Positions 16,476 through 25,671 are shown, counted from the first letter of the stretch. The stretch: 64,000 bases of DNA from Bacillus sp. ZZV12-4809 (GCF_009849585.1 NZ_VCRN01000011.1:62001-126000); one strand, 5' to 3'. A program made the numbers and translations. Notes: a model not told the origin generated them from the sequence alone.

Positions 16476-17000
16476 ATGGAAAATCACAAGTTTAATGAGT
16501 TTATTAAAGTCGCTAGGAAACTCAATGACATTGAAATTATACCATTGTTAATGGGATCAGTTGGGTTAGAGATTGTTACAGGAAAGAGTTGGAATGCACA
16601 AGATTTAGATATTCATATCCCTGGGGATAAAAGAGGATGGGAAGTGCCACCCGAATTAAATATACATAACTGGAATGATGTCGTGAGCATTATGAATTCA
16701 CTGGGATATCGTTTGATAGATTTGCATGAACACGAGTTTTCGAAAGAGGGATTATCTGTTGAGTTTGGTATTATTGATACCTTACCAAGTTTCGCGGGAG
16801 TCCAGTTAGAGCATTTAGAGATGCATCACCATGTAGAGGCAGAGTATTATTTACTAAATCCAAAACAATATTTACGCGTTTACGAATCTTCATCCAAGGA
16901 TAGTTATCGAGCTTATAACAACAATCATAAAGATGTTGCCAAAATAGATTATTTAAATAGAATGATATTTGACAACCTGAAATCTAACTCAGAAAGTTAA
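16476..17000 (+). CDS. Nucleotidyltransferase-fold-like protein of unknown function
   Basis: A 174-residue cytoplasmic protein. LLMGSVGLEIVTGKSW, followed by AQDLDIHIPG, resembles the GS-x-DxD core of minimal nucleotidyltransferases, which suggests that fold. AAATGGAGG precedes the ATG. The C-terminal third is polar and histidine-rich. No toxin-antitoxin partner adjoins it. Function is not assigned; the fold call is by motif only. Confidence 0.6.
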   Translation: MENHKFNEFIKVARKLNDIEIIPLLMGSVGLEIVTGKSWNAQDLDIHIPGDKRGWEVPPELNIHNWNDVVSIMNSLGYRLIDLHEHEFSKEGLSVEFGIIDTLPSFAGVQLEHLEMHHHVEAEYYLLNPKQYLRVYESSSKDSYRAYNNNHKDVAKIDYLNRMIFDNLKSNSES

Positions 17001-17121
17001 CCGTAATGGTATTTGATTTTTTATAGCATTGCTGGAGAGGTTAAATCAATAGTGGTACACCATGAAACTTATAAAGCCAATCTTTTATAAATAGCAAAAA
17101 TTTGTGCGAAAAGAGCCGAAA

Positions 17122-17153
17122 GAAAAATCCGCCAAAAGCTGGCGGATGTTTTT
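17122..17153. terminator. Bidirectional terminator
   Basis: ATCCGCC (17127-17133) pairs with GGCGGAT (17141-17147). A-run before and T-run after. It serves the minus-strand DoxX-like gene and possibly 16476-17000. Confidence 0.85.
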
Positions 17154-17157
17154 ACTG

Positions 17158-17592
17158 CTATATAAGAAGAATAACAGCTGTAATAAATATAATTTGTATT
17201 ATCGTTCGAGGGAAAAGCGAAGTAATTGGTTTTCCGCCCATGCTGCTCCCTTTTCGAGCAGCGTAAATGTTGGCCGGAAACATAGCAATAAGCAATAAAG
17301 CCAATCCTGCTGCAGCAAGGCTTGAAGTAATTGGAATCAACAGTCCTATTGCACCGATAATTTCGAGTATTCCAGTTATAGTAACGATGAGACCTGGTTT
17401 TGGAAAAGCAGGGGGCACCATTTTGATAAGATCGGGTCGCCGCTTTCCCCAATGCGCTGATGCCGCAAATAAGAACATAAGAACAACAGCGATTCGCAAG
17501 GAAGGTTCCCAGCCATCCAAATAAGCAAAACCCAATAATCCAATTAAGCGAAAAAACAGGAATGAACCAATCAATACAATAAATGGAGCCAT
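17158..17592 (-). CDS. DoxX-like membrane protein
   Basis: A 144-residue protein with four transmembrane helices. FLFAASAHWGKRRPDLIKMVPP, then ITGILEIIGAIGLLIP and MFPANIYAARKG, is the DoxX-like/YphA-type pattern. Distinct from the MhqP-like DoxX protein at 10210. GAGG precedes the ATG. Function unknown. Single-gene unit with a terminator immediately downstream. Confidence 0.8.
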   Translation of the reverse strand: MAPFIVLIGSFLFFRLIGLLGFAYLDGWEPSLRIAVVLMFLFAASAHWGKRRPDLIKMVPPAFPKPGLIVTITGILEIIGAIGLLIPITSSLAAAGLALLLIAMFPANIYAARKGSSMGGKPITSLFPRTIIQIIFITAVILLI

Positions 17593-17625
17593 TGATATTC
17601 CTCCCTATTAAAACTATTAACCTTC

Positions 17626-18276
17626 TTATTTAGTATTTTTTAAACTTCTTAGTTTTTCTAAATCACCATTTACAATCACATCAATATGAGCAGAAATTAT
17701 CTCAATATCTAAATCCCACCATTTCAATTCCATCAATTCAGCAATCATTTCCTCTGAAAAACGTTTCCTAATTTTCTTTGCAGGATTTCCCCCAACAATC
17801 GTGTAAGGTTCCACATCTTGCGTTATCACCGATTTGGCGGCAATAATGGCTCCATCTCCGATCTTAATCCCCGGCATAATAACTGTATCCATTCCAATCC
17901 AAACATCATTCCCGATGATGGTATCCCCTTTAAATGGCAGCTGATCCAAAGTCGGTGTATACTTCTCCCAGCCGTTTTTGAAAATATTGAAAGGGTAGGT
18001 TGAGAAGCCATCCATTCGATGGTTGGCTCCATTCATAATAAATGTAACACCGGGTGCTATCGCACAAAATTTCCCTATAATAAGCTGGTCTCCGAAAAAC
18101 TCATAATGATATAACACCTGATCTTCAAAGGTTTCGCCATTTCTGGTATCGTAATAGGAGTATTCACCTGCACGAATGTTAGGTTTTGTAATTGTATTTT
18201 TAATAAATTGCACCTTCTGATTTCCTTTAATTGGATATATATCGTCCAGATTTGGACCATGCAGATTATTTGCCAT
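17626..18276 (-). CDS. Xenobiotic acetyltransferase, Vat/CatB type
   Basis: A 216-residue left-handed parallel beta-helix acetyltransferase. The hexapeptide repeats ([48 protein letters not shown]) and the catalytic His in NGANH are typical of streptogramin A (Vat) and type B chloramphenicol acetyltransferases. MANNLHGPN at 18276 is the usual N-terminus and has AAAGGA upstream; an in-frame ATG at 18312 is possible. Sequence alone does not decide the substrate. It is divergent from the MerR-type regulator, which might control it. Confidence 0.88.
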   Translation of the reverse strand: MANNLHGPNLDDIYPIKGNQKVQFIKNTITKPNIRAGEYSYYDTRNGETFEDQVLYHYEFFGDQLIIGKFCAIAPGVTFIMNGANHRMDGFSTYPFNIFKNGWEKYTPTLDQLPFKGDTIIGNDVWIGMDTVIMPGIKIGDGAIIAAKSVITQDVEPYTIVGGNPAKKIRKRFSEEMIAELMELKWWDLDIEIISAHIDVIVNGDLEKLRSLKNTK

Positions 18277-18514
18277 AAAAATCGCCATCCTTTCAAAGCT
18301 ATTCTTTTCCAATAAATTTATGCATGCCCTCAGAGATTGTTTTTTGCGGCTGAGTATGTCATGGCCAAATAACTCCCTCTATTTTTGTCTTATACATCAA
18401 TTTTACAACATTAAAGCCAATTCTAAAGTTTCTGAAAATATAACGCGGAATTTCAAGTATCTTTCTATTAAACTTTATAAAGGAGTACAGTTATCAAATA
18501 TAGGGGTGTGCTCA

Positions 18515-19198
18515 GTGAAAAATATGAGACCGATAGATATCGCGAAAAAATTAAATATTAGCACCAGCACTCTAAGAAGCTATGAGAAGAGGGGATTGGT
18601 GCCAAAACCATCACGTTCACCTGCTGGGTATAGGATATATACTGAGAAACACTTGGCCTATTTTGAATGTATTGTAGCCATGTCACCTGGGTTTGGAATA
18701 GATACTACTGCAGCTGTACTAAAAGCCCTGCAGCGAAAAAAATTGGATGCGGCTCTTTGGATCATCAATAGTGCGCAAAAAGCTGCTAATGAGGACAAAG
18801 CTCTCATTGAACAAGTGAAGGAACACCTGCAGCATCTAGATTCTGAAAAACTCCTTCCGATTAAAGATGTTTCATTAAACACAAGTATACCAGCTTCAAC
18901 TCTTAGGTACTGGGAAAAGGAAGGGTATATACAATCGAAGAGGGGAACTAATCATTATCGCTGCTTTAATTCGTACCAGGTTATGAAGGTTTTGTTAATG
19001 AAAGTGGCCCAAGGTGCTGTATATTCAAACAAAGTGGTTCAATTAAAGAGAAATATCAGAAATCTGGAGGATTACAATGTTGAAGGGGTAAAGGATATAA
19101 TCGAGGAGTGCCAGGTGCTTTTAAATAAACGCAATCAAAAACAGTTAAGCGGTTTATATTATTTCTACCGCTTATGTTCCAAGTTAGGATTACTATAA
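18515..19198 (+). CDS. MerR-family regulator with two DNA-binding domains
   Basis: A 227-residue protein. A MerR helix-turn-helix occupies residues 4-60 (DIAKKLNISTSTLRSYEKRGL, then PAGYRIYTEKHL) and a second one residues 115-170 (DVSLNTSIPASTLRYWEKEGY, then NHYRCFNSYQVMKV). Each is followed by a helical segment. Normal MerR proteins have one such domain and dimerise; two per chain is unusual and could let a monomer bind a dyad. GTG 18515 has AGGGGTG 6 nt upstream; upstream frame to 18320 lacks a ribosome binding site. No effector domain is visible. Confidence 0.8.
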   Translation: MKNMRPIDIAKKLNISTSTLRSYEKRGLVPKPSRSPAGYRIYTEKHLAYFECIVAMSPGFGIDTTAAVLKALQRKKLDAALWIINSAQKAANEDKALIEQVKEHLQHLDSEKLLPIKDVSLNTSIPASTLRYWEKEGYIQSKRGTNHYRCFNSYQVMKVLLMKVAQGAVYSNKVVQLKRNIRNLEDYNVEGVKDIIEECQVLLNKRNQKQLSGLYYFYRLCSKLGLL

Positions 19199-19362
19199 TA
19201 TCTTTCCATGAATCAGCTGCCGAATGTAGCGGTTTTTTATTTGACAAAAAGGGAGGTATAGTGAAATAAGGTAGGAGAATGGAGTATATCTAACGAATAT
19301 ATTAGTGAAAAATGAAGAAGGATTAGAAAATACACTTACTCAGTGAATAGGAGAGCGAATAA

Positions 19363-19785
19363 ATGTCAGAACCGAAGATGAAAGAAACCAATAAAAGTGT
19401 AATTGAATTTATTGAAAGTGTGGAAAATGAGAAGAAGAAGGCAGATGCCTATCAGCTGTTAGAAATTTTCGAGGAGGTAACTGGGTACGAAGCAAAAATG
19501 TGGGGACCCAGTATTATAGGCTTTGGCAAGTACCACTATAAGTATGCATCAGGGCGAGAAGGGGATGCACCTTTAGCGGGGTTTTCACCAAGAAAGGCGA
19601 AAATAAGTCTATATTTGTCCTATGAAAGTGAGGAGCGAGAAAAATTATTAGAGGGCTTCGGTAAGTACACGAAGAGCAAGGCCTGTATATATGTAAATAA
19701 ATTAGCTGATATCAATACTGATGTACTTAAGGATTTAATAAAACTTACAGTAGAAACCTATCAGGAACTTTATCCGACCGAATGA
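19363..19785 (+). CDS. DUF1801-family protein
   Basis: A 140-residue cytoplasmic protein of the DUF1801 (YdhG-like) family: LLEIFEEVTGYEAKMWGPSIIGFGKYHYKY is the diagnostic stretch, and the C-terminus matches too. A GAGAGCGA-type ribosome binding site precedes the ATG. Function is unknown. A terminator follows at once, so it is not an obvious antitoxin for the zeta-like kinase gene downstream. Confidence 0.88.
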   Translation: MSEPKMKETNKSVIEFIESVENEKKKADAYQLLEIFEEVTGYEAKMWGPSIIGFGKYHYKYASGREGDAPLAGFSPRKAKISLYLSYESEEREKLLEGFGKYTKSKACIYVNKLADINTDVLKDLIKLTVETYQELYPTE

Positions 19786-19790
19786 ATGCG

Positions 19791-19826
19791 AGGCGCTTTT
19801 TCTTTATGAGAAAGCGTCTTTTTTAT
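19791..19826 (+). terminator. Intrinsic terminator
   Basis: GGCGCTTT (19792-19799) pairs with AAAGCGTC (19811-19818), one G-U pair, followed by TTTTTT. Confidence 0.75.
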
Positions 19827-19889
19827 TTAGTGCAGTTCTACTGCATATACATTCTTGGTGCATACATAAGCTTTTCTGAGGTGATTGAT

Positions 19890-20660
19890 TTGCTATTTCG
19901 CAACTGGATGGGAAAAATCTTTTACAAGGATGCAAGGGGCGGGAAAAGCTCAAATATAAAAGATACGAAGACACTTTTTTCAAAAGCGGACGGAGCTTAT
20001 CTTTCAGGTAGAAGGGCTTTGCATCAGAAAATTTTAGCCGAACTTCAAAAGAACACTTTTCAGGGCAATGAGATTAATCCACAGGCATTCTTTTTTGGAG
20101 GCGGGAGCGGCACAGGAAAATCCGTTCTTAGAGAAACCATCGTAAAAGAAAACCAGCACCTCATGTCTCGTGCCGTGCAGGTGGATCCTGATGAGATAAA
20201 GCTATATATTCCTGAATATCAAATCTATAAAGAAACGTATCCTCAGAAGGCGGCTCTTTTGGTTCATAAAGAGTCTTGTGATATTCGTGATGAACTGGTC
20301 AATCAGCTGATTCAGAAAAGGAGGAGTTTTGTTTATGAAAGCACAATGGCGAAGCCGAAAAAATATAAAAGCCTGTTTACTAAACTGAAAAAGGCTGGGT
20401 ATGGCATTCATTTATACATTGCAGATGCTTCACTTTCAATAGCCAGGAAACGCGCTGCTGAGCGGGCGCGGAAGGATGGAAGGGCTGTTCCCGATAAAGT
20501 CATCGCGAATACACATAAGCTGGTTCCAAAAACGTTTATCCAGGTCCGGGACCTCGCTGATAATTATTATATTTTTAATACTGAAAAAGGAAAGAAGCTT
20601 GTCACGTCCTGTACAGTGAAAGATTGTAAGCTGTTTGAGGAATTTCTTAAAAAGAAATAG
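19890..20660 (+). CDS. Zeta-toxin-family P-loop kinase
   Basis: A 256-residue P-loop kinase. The Walker A FGGGSGTGKSV is followed by VDPDEIKLYIPEY, FVYESTMAKPKKY, IADASLSIARKRAAERARKDGRAVP and then VIANTH, the order seen in zeta toxins, which phosphorylate UDP-activated sugars. Chromosomal homologues may instead be housekeeping kinases. The TTG at 19890 is chosen because GAGGTGAT lies 5 nt upstream; the longer frame from 19782 runs through the preceding terminator. There is no epsilon-type antitoxin gene. Its 3-prime end overlaps the convergent ART-fold gene by 14 bp. Confidence 0.82.
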   Translation: MLFRNWMGKIFYKDARGGKSSNIKDTKTLFSKADGAYLSGRRALHQKILAELQKNTFQGNEINPQAFFFGGGSGTGKSVLRETIVKENQHLMSRAVQVDPDEIKLYIPEYQIYKETYPQKAALLVHKESCDIRDELVNQLIQKRRSFVYESTMAKPKKYKSLFTKLKKAGYGIHLYIADASLSIARKRAAERARKDGRAVPDKVIANTHKLVPKTFIQVRDLADNYYIFNTEKGKKLVTSCTVKDCKLFEEFLKKK

Positions 20661-21447
20661 AGGTATTTCTTTTTTGCAAAAGCCAGGATTCATACTGATC
20701 GTGCCATAAAGAGTTTGTTCCATTTAATAGGCTAAAAGCCCAATAATAAGGTGATTCGCTCCTGAGCATGCTGGGGTGGATGGAAGAAATCCAGGAATCT
20801 GATAGTGAGCGAATCATGAGTAATCCGTCTGGCTGTATTTCCAGGCAAGCCATTTGAATTCTTCTCCATAGTTCCGGTTCGTGCTTCCTGTAATCTTGTT
20901 CAACCAGGACGGGGATGATTTTCATGTTTGATAGACATTGTATGGCCTGTTCACAATGGAGGGATAATTGATCTTTCGTTTTTGATACTGTCAGCTTTTC
21001 TTCTTGCTCAAAATGTCCGCCTGCCACTGGGCCATAAACGAAATCATAACTATGAGAATGTCCTTTGCGGCATTTAAGGACTAGGGCCTCCCAGATCGCT
21101 TTTTCCTTTTTCCATGAGGGCTGACCAGGAAAGGGGAAAATCCTCCCGTTCAACTGAGACAATTTTTCTAAATCAATTTCCCAGCTTATGATGGCAGGGA
21201 TCCTTGCTGCAGGATGATGAAGGTATTCCTTTTTCTCGATGCCGAGCTTTTTCAATAACTCCGCAGATACCTGCAGGTTCCTTGCACGGACACTTGCCCA
21301 TCTGCCTGCCTGCTTGAAGTTGAATGTAAGATACAGCCCTTTTCCGAAATCCGTCAGCAATCTTTGTGCTTCCAGACTGACACCATACTGTTGAACGAGT
21401 GCAGCGGCAAATAAATTGGTTCCGTGGAAAACTTTGTATACTGTCAC
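20647..21447 (-). CDS. DUF3990-like protein with ADP-ribosyltransferase-type fold
   Basis: A 266-residue protein. Its N-terminal 120 residues (VFHGTN, then TDFGKGLYLTFNFKQAGRWA) match DUF3990, which is related to ADP-ribosyltransferases: an R/H-containing first strand and an LT-tyrosine-like second motif. The C-terminal half is unassigned. Whether it is catalytic is unknown. It runs convergently with the zeta-like kinase, overlapping by 14 bp, and its promoter side faces the 52-bp repeat array. Confidence 0.65.
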   Translation of the reverse strand: MTVYKVFHGTNLFAAALVQQYGVSLEAQRLLTDFGKGLYLTFNFKQAGRWASVRARNLQVSAELLKKLGIEKKEYLHHPAARIPAIISWEIDLEKLSQLNGRIFPFPGQPSWKKEKAIWEALVLKCRKGHSHSYDFVYGPVAGGHFEQEEKLTVSKTKDQLSLHCEQAIQCLSNMKIIPVLVEQDYRKHEPELWRRIQMACLEIQPDGLLMIRSLSDSWISSIHPSMLRSESPYYWAFSLLNGTNSLWHDQYESWLLQKRNTSISF

Positions 21448-21616
21448 AGATGTGCCCCTCCCATAGTTAGCTCTGGACTATTTTATGAAAAGTGGGGGAG
21501 GATGGTAACAGGGTTCGTTGTATTTATGGCATTGGCGCGGCTTTTCTGGCTGAGACCTGCTCTTAGAAGCCGAACAGCTTACGAGTGTCTGTTTTGAAAG
21601 GGACAGGATTAGGTAG

Positions 21617-22190
21617 CTTCGGACATCAAAGGATGGGAATAGTGAGTTAGAGTCGCAACTTAGGTTAACTTCAGACACAAAAAGCGAGAAACCGTCAGCT
21701 TGAGTCGGTGGCTGATCTAGCTTCTTACACAAAAGGGGGAAAATCGCGGGTAAGAGTCAGAAGCAGAGCAACCTTCTGACACAACAAGCGAGAAATCGGC
21801 AGCTCGAGTCCGAACCTGGTTCAACTTCTGACACAAAAAGCGAGACACCACTAGCTAGAGTCGGAACCTGGTCCAACTTCTGACACAAAAAGCGAGAAAC
21901 CAGCAGTTAGAGTCGGAACCTGGTCCAACTTCTGACACAAAAAGCGAGAAACCAGTAGTTAGAGTCGGAATCTGGTCCAACTTCTGACACAAAAAGCGAG
22001 AAACCAGCAGTTAGAGTCGGAACCAGGTCTAACTTCTGACACAAAAAGCGAGAAACCAGTAGTTAGAGTCGGAACCTGGTCCAACTTCTGACACAAAAAG
22101 CGAGAAACCAGCAGTTAGAGTCGGAACCTGGTCTACCTTCTGACACAAAAGGCGGAATAACCCTAGTTAGAGTCCGAACCCTGACCACTC
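21617..22190. repeat. 52-bp tandem array, family A, about 11 copies
   Basis: The marker CTTCTGACAC recurs at 21617, 21669, 21721, 21773, 21825, 21877, 21929, 21981, 22033, 22085 and 22137, exactly 52 bp apart. The core of each unit is CTTCTGACACAAAAAGCGAG, then AAACCAGCAGTTAGAGTCGG, then AACCTGGTCCAA. GTCGGAA and TTCTGAC can pair across the unit border to form a hairpin around CCTGGT. Edge copies are diverged and middle copies near-identical. It lies between two divergent genes. 52 is not a multiple of 3 and the frames hold stops, so it is non-coding. Confidence 0.95.
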
Positions 22191-22312
22191 CCATGAAAAA
22201 ATCAATCAGGAGCAATATTTGCTTACAAACAGACACAAATACCAGGTCCAGGAATAAATGAATTCATAATGGGTGAATTTATTAATATCTGCAATAGGAA
22301 AGGCTGATCTTA

Positions 22313-22807
22313 ATGGAGAAAAAATTATTAAACCTGCTTCTTGGATTATGCATTGTGTCAGTTCCTTTTATGTTTAAAGGGAAGAAAATGAGGGAGACTT
22401 TACTTGTATTCTTCTCGAAAGGTGTTTTGGCCACTTTGGTTGATGCCTATGTTGTTGGAACGAAAAGGGTTGAATATCCGGTCCGTCCTTTTCCAAAGAT
22501 TTTCAAGACTAACCTGGTTTATGATATTTTATTTTTCCCGCTTTTAAGTGTGATTTGGGTTAAGATCTCTTACCATGACAAGTTAAGAAATATCCTGCTC
22601 AAAAGCTTAATTTTCAGTGTTCCAATGAGCATTGCCCAATGGTACATGGAGAAAAACACCAGACTGTTCAAGTGGAAAAAATGGTCTATTTTCCACACCT
22701 TTGGCAGTGTGAATTTCACCTTGTTCACTATTAGAGGGTTTGTTGGATTTATAAAAATTGTGGATCGATTGAAAGGAAATCAAAACTTACCTGAGCTGGA
22801 AGGCTAA
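22313..22807 (+). CDS. CBO0543-family membrane protein
   Basis: A 164-residue basic membrane protein with four or five transmembrane helices. The pattern of a central RVEYPVRPF, a following TNLVYDILFFPLLS, and YMEKNTRLFKWKKWS later on fits the uncharacterised CBO0543 family of sporeformers. AGGAAAGG precedes the ATG. It is followed by a shared terminator with the next, oppositely oriented gene. Confidence 0.7.
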   Translation: MEKKLLNLLLGLCIVSVPFMFKGKKMRETLLVFFSKGVLATLVDAYVVGTKRVEYPVRPFPKIFKTNLVYDILFFPLLSVIWVKISYHDKLRNILLKSLIFSVPMSIAQWYMEKNTRLFKWKKWSIFHTFGSVNFTLFTIRGFVGFIKIVDRLKGNQNLPELEG

Positions 22808-22828
22808 TAAGCCGCCTGATTATATACA

Positions 22829-22863
22829 TAAAAAATGCTGCCCATTTACGGCAGCTATTTTTA
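22829..22863. terminator. Bidirectional terminator between convergent membrane-protein genes
   Basis: GCTGCC (22837-22842) pairs with GGCAGC (22850-22855), flanked by A-run and T-run. Confidence 0.85.
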
Positions 22864-22870
22864 TTCATGC

Positions 22871-23455
22871 TTAATTTGCATGATCATGGTGATTAAATTT
22901 ACGCTCTGTCCATAAAAAAACGTTCATAATCACCTTAGCTAATATAATTACGACGAGGTAACATACAAAAAGATATAAATAATTCGTGCTCCCATATAGC
23001 TTGAAAAGACCGAGACCGATAAGAAGGGGCTTAAAAGCAAAGGCTAAAACAGCAGAGGTCAGCCCAGTATAAACATAGTAATTTTTTTTATGCTTCAATG
23101 TCCATTGGTAAACCAGCATAAACGTGACAGGAACAAAACTTGAGTCAAGGGATAAACCTGGAACCATTGGAATCATAGGAAATGGATAATTCAGCAGCCC
23201 GTAATTTTTATTGAACAAGTCGATATAGCCAAAAAGCATATGAATGCTATAACCATAGAATCCCATGAAAAACAGTTTACTTTTATCAATTTTGAAAAAT
23301 AACACTATGAGAGGGACTATAAATAGCGTAACCATAAACCAGTATTCAAAAGAAGTGTAAATGCTGTGTTCCAACCAGTAAACATTTAGAGCTTCTTGTC
23401 CCTTTTTACCCATTTGGACTATATGATCGAAATCTTTTATCCTGTTTTCCTCCAT
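22871..23455 (-). CDS. CBO0543-like membrane protein
   Basis: A 194-residue protein with a soluble 30-residue N-terminus and six transmembrane helices. The YPFPMIPMVPGLSLDSSFVPVTFMLVYQW segment recurs in the 24411-24968 product as YPMTIIPLAPFLFLPYHFSLAPV, so the two are paralogues. It ends in a histidine-rich tail (FNHHDHAN). Function unknown. Confidence 0.7.
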   Translation of the reverse strand: MEENRIKDFDHIVQMGKKGQEALNVYWLEHSIYTSFEYWFMVTLFIVPLIVLFFKIDKSKLFFMGFYGYSIHMLFGYIDLFNKNYGLLNYPFPMIPMVPGLSLDSSFVPVTFMLVYQWTLKHKKNYYVYTGLTSAVLAFAFKPLLIGLGLFKLYGSTNYLYLFVCYLVVIILAKVIMNVFLWTERKFNHHDHAN

Positions 23456-23682
23456 GGCAAATGAACCCCTTTTAACTGCATGTTATGTCTATATTTCCTA
23501 ATTATTTACTTTAATATGAGTGTTTTTTATAAGTATTTCGAGAAAAGAAAGATTTTTTATCTTTGATCAATGTCAAACATAGAGAGAAGGACTCCTTAAT
23601 TCTTTATCGAATAAAATAAGAGCATACCAATTGCGCTTTTCTAAAGCGCGGGTTCCATTCAAACACAGGGAGATGGATATCA

Positions 23683-24384
23683 TTGAAAAAATTGCTTATT
23701 CCTTTCTTAATTGGACTGATGGCATTCTTATATATTTTCATCGTTCCTCATGAGCCATTGGCAGTCAAAATTACCTTTAAGCTGATTCCTATGGCACTCA
23801 TCATTATTTATGCATTCCGTCATCTCCCGCACAGCCCAACGCCTGCCATGCGTTTAGTGATGACGGGCTTATTTTTCTGCATGCTCGGGGATGGGTTCAT
23901 TGCCGTCTCATTTGCTGCCGGACTTGGGGCCTTTCTGGTTGGCCATCTTTTTTATTTATCTGGGTTTTTGAAATTGGCTCAGACGACAAAGCGGCGTCTT
24001 GCAGCCATTATACCGATCGGTCTGTATTCTTTGATCATTGGCAGCGGGCTTTTAGCTTCTTTAAATGAGAAAGGGGAACATGCATTAGTTGGTCCGGTGG
24101 TTGCTTATATGCTCGTTATTTCCATAATGGCTTTATCAGCTATCCTAACTGGAAACAGGCAGGCTATTGCGGGAAGCTTATTGTTTGTAATCTCTGATTC
24201 CATCCTCTCTTGGAATATGTTTGTCACAGATATTGTTTATTCAGATGTGCTGATCATGACTACTTACTATGGTGCACAATTTCTGATTGCCTCAAGCCTT
24301 GCTTCATTCGGGAAATTGGCAGGGGGGCCTGCAGTCACAACGGATGCTGTACCGCAGAATATCAATAAAAAAAAGACTTTCTGA
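23683..24384 (+). CDS. Lysoplasmalogenase (YhhN) family membrane protein
   Basis: A 233-residue protein with eight transmembrane helices. LVMTGLFFCMLGDGFIA and GHLFYLSGF, then FVISDSILSWNMF, are the conserved YhhN/TMEM86 stretches carrying the proposed catalytic acidic residues. The family hydrolyses lysoplasmalogens or related ether lipids; the role in a Bacillus is unclear. The start is TTG 23683 with GGGAGATGG upstream. The terminator overlaps the stop codon. Confidence 0.82.
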   Translation: MKKLLIPFLIGLMAFLYIFIVPHEPLAVKITFKLIPMALIIIYAFRHLPHSPTPAMRLVMTGLFFCMLGDGFIAVSFAAGLGAFLVGHLFYLSGFLKLAQTTKRRLAAIIPIGLYSLIIGSGLLASLNEKGEHALVGPVVAYMLVISIMALSAILTGNRQAIAGSLLFVISDSILSWNMFVTDIVYSDVLIMTTYYGAQFLIASSLASFGKLAGGPAVTTDAVPQNINKKKTF

Positions 24385-24403
24385 TCTGAAGGAAAGTCTT
24401 TTT
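24371..24403 (+). terminator. Intrinsic terminator overlapping the lysoplasmalogenase stop
   Basis: AAAAGACTTTC (24371-24381) pairs with GAAAGTCTTTT (24392-24402). Confidence 0.88.
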
Positions 24404-24410
24404 CAGCTTC

Positions 24411-24968
24411 TTATTTCAGCTCTTGAAAATCCTCGATTCTCGTTATCCAGTACCCGCAGTAATATAATGTGAGGAAGATGAAAAAGTCATATAAAGTGGA
24501 CCAGCTTTTGGGATTATAAAAATCAAGGGCATTAAATAAATTCATTCCTCCGAAAGCCCCCATGGCAGAGAAGATGATCCCTTTTAATAATGTATTCATT
24601 TGCGGCTTTATCTGCAGGGCCGCCATTACACCTACCGGAGCCAATGAAAAGTGATACGGCAAAAATAGAAAAGGTGCCAGGGGAATAATGGTCATCGGGT
24701 AGGTCCATAACCCTAATGATAGTGCTGCCAGGTCTATGGTCAGGGATAGGATGATGATCAACAATCCAGCCAGGAGAAGACGTCCGGTGCTGTCTTTCTT
24801 TCGATATTTGAACCAAATCAGCCAGGGAACGATAAACAAGGCAAGTCCGAGCCACCATTGCCATGTAAAGAGAAATTCGTCCTTCACGATATTCGCGAAG
24901 TAGGAGCTTATTCTTGAGTATTGTTCATATGCCTGTTCAGATTGGTCCAGTCCTTTTTCAAACCCCAT
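24411..24968 (-). CDS. CBO0543-like membrane protein
   Basis: A 185-residue protein with a short soluble N-terminus and six transmembrane helices (WWLGLALFIVPWLIWFKYRKKD, ALSLGLWTYPMTIIPLAPF). Paralogous in layout to the 22871-23455 product. GGGAG precedes the ATG. Function unknown; the recurrence of this type in a 6-kb stretch suggests local expansion. Confidence 0.7.
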   Translation of the reverse strand: MGFEKGLDQSEQAYEQYSRISSYFANIVKDEFLFTWQWWLGLALFIVPWLIWFKYRKKDSTGRLLLAGLLIIILSLTIDLAALSLGLWTYPMTIIPLAPFLFLPYHFSLAPVGVMAALQIKPQMNTLLKGIIFSAMGAFGGMNLFNALDFYNPKSWSTLYDFFIFLTLYYCGYWITRIEDFQELK

Positions 24969-25085
24969 GACTAATCTCCCTCACTATAAGATTCTTCTTT
25001 TCCAAAGGCTTTGCTTGAATCTAACGGAAGTTATGAATTTTTTCTAATCCTATACACAACCTATACAGGATAGGAGGTAAAGAAA

Positions 25086-25640
25086 ATGGCAAATCCTTTA
25101 GAAGCAATTTTTAATATGCTCAGAGTTGCCCTGGATAATACAAACGAACCTAAATCTCCCTTGCATGTATTAGAAGTTGGGGATATATGGTCGTATTTAA
25201 CCTTAGTGGAAGAATTTTTACGGTACGAAGAAATTGGATTTAATACGACGACAGATGATGAAGTGATAGAAATGCTTAACGATGTAGTAAAAATATGTGA
25301 GTCCCAGGTCAAAAAAATAAGTGCCTTTATGAGAAAAGAAGGAATTCCATTGCCAGATACAGCATCGGCAAAACCGCATACTTCTCCAAATGAGGTTCCA
25401 TTAGGAGTAAAGCTTACGGATGATGAAATTACTAATGGCGTCGCATTTAAATTGGTGACGTGTTCCACAGCGTGTGCCAAAGGACAATCAGACTCTGTCC
25501 GAAATGATGTAGGCAATATGTGGACTGAATTTTTTTTAGAATGGACGGTATTTGGCGGCACATTAAAAACACTGATGAAAAAGCGGGGATGGCTGAAGGT
25601 GCCGCCGTATTACTATGCTCCAGGTACTCCAAATAAGTAA
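25086..25640 (+). CDS. DUF3231-family protein
   Basis: A 184-residue helical protein matching one repeat of DUF3231, a ferritin-like domain common in sporeformers and related to spore coat protein CotF. ICESQVKKISAFMRKEGIPLPDTASAKP is the diagnostic stretch; ATCSTACAKGQSDSVRND-type residues follow. AGGAGG precedes the ATG. A terminator follows directly. A two-repeat homologue lies at 58062-59072. Confidence 0.82.
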   Translation: MANPLEAIFNMLRVALDNTNEPKSPLHVLEVGDIWSYLTLVEEFLRYEEIGFNTTTDDEVIEMLNDVVKICESQVKKISAFMRKEGIPLPDTASAKPHTSPNEVPLGVKLTDDEITNGVAFKLVTCSTACAKGQSDSVRNDVGNMWTEFFLEWTVFGGTLKTLMKKRGWLKVPPYYYAPGTPNK

Positions 25641-25671
25641 AACCCAATTCAAACTTTTGAATTGGGTTTTT
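25641..25671 (+). terminator. Intrinsic terminator
   Basis: AACCCAATTC (25641-25650) pairs with GAATTGGGTT (25659-25668), followed by TTT. Confidence 0.9.

Noticed and set aside
17069..17452. Alternative long frame opposite the DoxX-like gene
   Set aside because: It is a shadow frame of the 17158-17592 gene, with no start signal and an implausible composition.
19363..19785. DUF1801 protein as antitoxin of the zeta-like kinase
   Set aside because: A terminator separates the genes, the protein does not resemble epsilon antitoxins, and DUF1801 proteins occur alone elsewhere.
21617..22190. Possible CRISPR array
   Set aside because: The whole 52-bp unit is conserved with no unique spacers, and no cas genes are present. 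The same holds for 42599-42812, 55128-56075 and 59149-59405.
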